A stretch of 7,154 bases of DNA, from positions 1-7,154 of the forward strand of contig JASHTO010000342.1 in NCBI GenBank assembly GCA_030040515.1, in the 5' to 3' direction. Of the stretch, positions 5,148 to 7,154 are shown one piece after another. The stretch's first letter is position 1, and every line of letters starts with the position of its first letter. This DNA is from Terriglobia bacterium. Lineage in GTDB: Bacteria > Acidobacteriota > Terriglobia > UBA7540. A program made the position numbers and the translations under genes. The notes below the pieces were generated by a model, which saw nothing but the letters and a program-made list of their open reading frames with translations, was not told the origin of the DNA and searched no databases.

Positions 5148-6623
5148 CTACTGTTGAGCCACCAGCAGCGTGGGGAACGTGGAATTGGCATTGCCCACGA
5201 TCACGTACTTGCTCCCGGAAACGGCAATTCCCACCACCGTTCCATTGGATGATCCGGTGCTGAACGTTCCGTTGGAATTCAAGGTGAGCGTATCGGATTC
5301 CGCCGCGCCGATCGCCTGGCTCGAGGTCGAGGTAGAGTCCGTGGTGCTGGTCAATTGCCCATTGCTGGAAAGAGTTACAACTCCCACCTCCACCAGGTCG
5401 GCCTGGTTCACCACCTCGGAGGTTCCCACGAAATAGGTTCCAGCGAGCGAAGCGGTGGTAAGGCCCGTGGTCTGGGGCTCAAAGCTGCCCAATTCCATTG
5501 CCGGGTCGGTGCCCACCAGGAAGGCGCTGTTCAACCCCTCAAAATAGGCGATGGGTGTGGAGGCGCCGCAGGTGCTCCCCAGGGTCATGCGGCCAATCAA
5601 AACCACCGAATAAGTACAGGTGGAGGTTTGCGGATCAGGGGTCAGCCAGACTCCCTGTTGATTCCGGTAGAGCTGAATGGCGATGGAGGTGCTTCCGCTG
5701 GGGGTCTCCGTGGCAATCGCGACGTCGCCAAAAGCCGTTCCGGAGGCCGGCAAATCCAACCCGCTGGAATATGCCGCCACGGTATTGTTCAGCGCCGTGT
5801 TGCTAAACCCCGTGCTCCCGAGCGGCGCCTGTTCCTGCTCCAGATCGCCGCCGAACACCGGGCTGGTATTGGAGTTGATGATCACGAGCTGCGTGGTTGA
5901 AACCCAGTAGAGCGTCACATTCAGAAGACTACCGTTCACCAGCATAATTCCAGTGAGGCGCCCATCGTTGTCCGCGGGAGTGTACGTATTGACCGTGGTG
6001 TCGGTGGCGGTAAATGTCTGGGTCGTGTTGGTAACGGTTCCACCATCATTGCAGTCTTCTTCCAGGTACCCAAATTCGTAATGGTAGCCGGTGAGGATTC
6101 CCGCGCAGGCGATTCGGGGATGGGCGACGGGCGCCGACACGTCGAGGGAAACGGACGGGTCCCACCCCGCGGTCTTCAGGGAATATGCGCCGGTGAAAGG
6201 AGCAATGAACGCCGTGGGATTCTGCTGGAGGATCTGCCCGGCGGCAACGAAGGCACTGGGACCCGGCTCGTCAAATTCAATCACCCGGCCCTGAGTGGCA
6301 ACACCCACGGAAAGGTTGCCCAGGGCAAATCGCGTGACAAACGTCCCAAAGGGAGTTGCCAGCGTGGCGCAGCCGCGGTTGTCGGGGCCCACCGAATAAG
6401 CGCTGGCGCTCGCAATGATGCTGCCGTATTGGGCGCCGAGGACGCCGTTGGTGTCCGCTTCACCCAGGATGATGTCGCCGGCCCCGTCCGCCGTGAAGGA
6501 GCCCTCCACGGCGATGAACCCCGTACCATCTGCCTGGCCTCCATTCAGGCCTGTGCCGTTGTACCCGCGCAGCGTGAAGACATATTGACCATTGAGCGCG
6601 GAATCATTGCCGGAACTCGGGCA
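5148..6623 (-). other. C-terminal four-repeat module of the right-hand paralogue
   Basis: Repeats lie at 6596-6198, 6197-5793, 5792-5448 and 5447-5151. They keep the order seen in the other protein: opening strand, acidic Gly turn, hairpin (YSVGPDNRG, YTPADNDGR, LTLNSNGTF), and a closing strand with Gln near the boundary. The first two repeats are about 10-13 residues longer than their counterparts because of inserts such as NGGQADGTG after the first opening strand and a Thr-rich stretch near residues 372-392. Confidence 0.65.
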
Positions 6624-7154
6624 GGCTGCCGGCTGAGGTCCCAGGGTGATGCCTAGTGAACCGGAGGATGTTTCCTGCGGCGTACTGCTGTCCGCCACCT
6701 GCACCGTAAAGTTATAGGTGCCGGTTGCGCTGGAGGGAACACCCGAGATAACTCCCGTCGCGGAATTGAGCGTCAACCCCGTGGGCAGCGCACCGGAGGT
6801 GATTGACCAGGTTAAGGGTAGAGTTCCGCCGGTCGTCGCGAGCGTTCCTTCATAGGGAGTATTGACCGCGCCATTCAGCAATGAGGTGGTGGTGAGCGCG
6901 AGCGGTCCCGAAGGGCCTACGGTGATCGTCAACGTTGGGCTGATGTAGTACTGCGCGACGGGGCTGGAGTCAAAAACCTCCACCTGAAAATTGTACGTTC
7001 CCTCGGTGGTCGGAGTCCCGGAAATCACTCCGGTGTTGCCTTGCAATACCAGTCCCAACGGCAAACTGCCCAGGTAAAGCTTCCACGACAAGGGCGGCAA
7101 TCCTCCGTTCGCCACCAGAGTCGCGCTGTACGGCGTATCCACCAGAGCGTTGGG
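5148..7154 (-). CDS. Paralogous secreted protein: He_PIG modules and four-repeat module, 5'-truncated
   Basis: The frame is open to the right edge, so the start and signal sequence are outside the window. GTG 7142 is an internal Val codon in PNALVDTPYSATL, a typical He_PIG opening. Of 668 residues seen, 1-79 are an almost complete He_PIG-like module and 84-171 a second one (LPTGLTL, GVISGVP). Residues 178-668 are the same module as in the 2031-4643 protein, with repeat openings at 187, 320, 455 and 570 (LNGQYVF, FTGAYSL, LNNTVAA, LAGTYFV). The six cysteines (178, 262, 350, 368, 513, 529) are all at matching places. The strongest match is across SFTADG, GEADTNG, YSVGPDNRGCAT and ATPFGTF. Both proteins end in a PTLL-x(1-2)-Q-type tail. 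The DNA differs at many synonymous sites, so the duplication is old. Probably exported; function unknown. The 504-bp spacer suggests separate transcription from its paralogue. Confidence 0.85.
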   Translation of the reverse strand, partial: PNALVDTPYSATLVANGGLPPLSWKLYLGSLPLGLVLQGNTGVISGTPTTEGTYNFQVEVFDSSPVAQYYISPTLTITVGPSGPLALTTTSLLNGAVNTPYEGTLATTGGTLPLTWSITSGALPTGLTLNSATGVISGVPSSATGTYNFTVQVADSSTPQETSSGSLGITLGPQPAACPSSGNDSALNGQYVFTLRGYNGTGLNGGQADGTGFIAVEGSFTADGAGDIILGEADTNGVLGAQYGSIIASASAYSVGPDNRGCATLATPFGTFVTRFALGNLSVGVATQGRVIEFDEPGPSAFVAAGQILQQNPTAFIAPFTGAYSLKTAGWDPSVSLDVSAPVAHPRIACAGILTGYHYEFGYLEEDCNDGGTVTNTTQTFTATDTTVNTYTPADNDGRLTGIMLVNGSLLNVTLYWVSTTQLVIINSNTSPVFGGDLEQEQAPLGSTGFSNTALNNTVAAYSSGLDLPASGTAFGDVAIATETPSGSTSIAIQLYRNQQGVWLTPDPQTSTCTYSVVLIGRMTLGSTCGASTPIAYFEGLNSAFLVGTDPAMELGSFEPQTTGLTTASLAGTYFVGTSEVVNQADLVEVGVVTLSSNGQLTSTTDSTSTSSQAIGAAESDTLTLNSNGTFSTGSSNGTVVGIAVSGSKYVIVGNANSTFPTLLVAQQ
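6642..7154 (-). repeat. He_PIG-like modules of the right-hand paralogue
   Basis: Two coding modules, one cut by the edge (7154-6918) and one complete (6905-6642). Both have the GG-(L/T)-LPL-(S/T)-W strand, LPxGLxL, and GVISG(T/V)P followed by a TYNFxVxVxDSS strand. More modules probably lie beyond the edge. Confidence 0.75.

Noticed and set aside
4683..5252. 189-codon plus-strand frame across the spacer
   Set aside because: Its translation is Arg/Gly-rich without domain features, it runs through the inverted-repeat element, and it overlaps the conserved 3' end of the minus-strand gene.
7140..7142. GTG as the start of the right-hand minus-strand gene
   Set aside because: It is the Val codon in PNALVDTPYSA, a typical He_PIG opening, and the frame continues to the edge. 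A start here would also lack a signal sequence.

Overview
The window looks like a chromosomal segment of a flagellated, Gram-negative-type bacterium, most likely an acidobacterium. The P-ring protein FlgI implies an outer membrane. The two large secreted proteins combine 'putative Ig' (He_PIG-like) repeats with a Gly/Ser/Thr-rich repeat module of a style I associate with Acidobacteriota. The YfiT-type DinB protein is also compatible with that phylum. The assignment is by style of sequence, not by a database search.

Layout. (1) 2-1281, plus strand: the end of a flagellar basal-body operon. It holds the C-terminal part of flgI (start outside the window), overlapping by ATGA with a short flgJ that has only the rod-binding domain. 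(2) 1282-1461: a spacer with two hairpins, then a good Shine-Dalgarno. (3) 1462-2013, plus strand: a DinB/YfiT-family metalloenzyme, probably a thiol transferase. (4) 2031-4643, minus strand: a large predicted lipoprotein with one Ig-like domain, three He_PIG-like modules and a C-terminal module of four repeats. It converges on the DinB gene with a gap of only 17 bp. (5) 4644-5147: a 504-bp spacer carrying an unusual element, four alternately inverted copies of CCACGGTCA that can fold in two mutually exclusive ways. (6) 5148-7154, minus strand: a paralogue of gene 4, whose start is beyond the right edge.

How it fits together. FlgI and FlgJ belong to flagellar rod and P-ring assembly. The DinB gene has its own ribosome binding site and no evident link to its neighbours. 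The two large minus-strand genes are an old tandem duplication. Their C-terminal modules align along their whole length and share exactly six cysteines, two in or just before each of the first three repeats. They probably act at the cell surface or in the periplasm, but their function is unknown.

The most interesting items are the four-repeat, six-cysteine module and the bistable inverted-repeat element between the two paralogues. I see no CRISPR array, tRNA, rRNA, transposase or phage gene.
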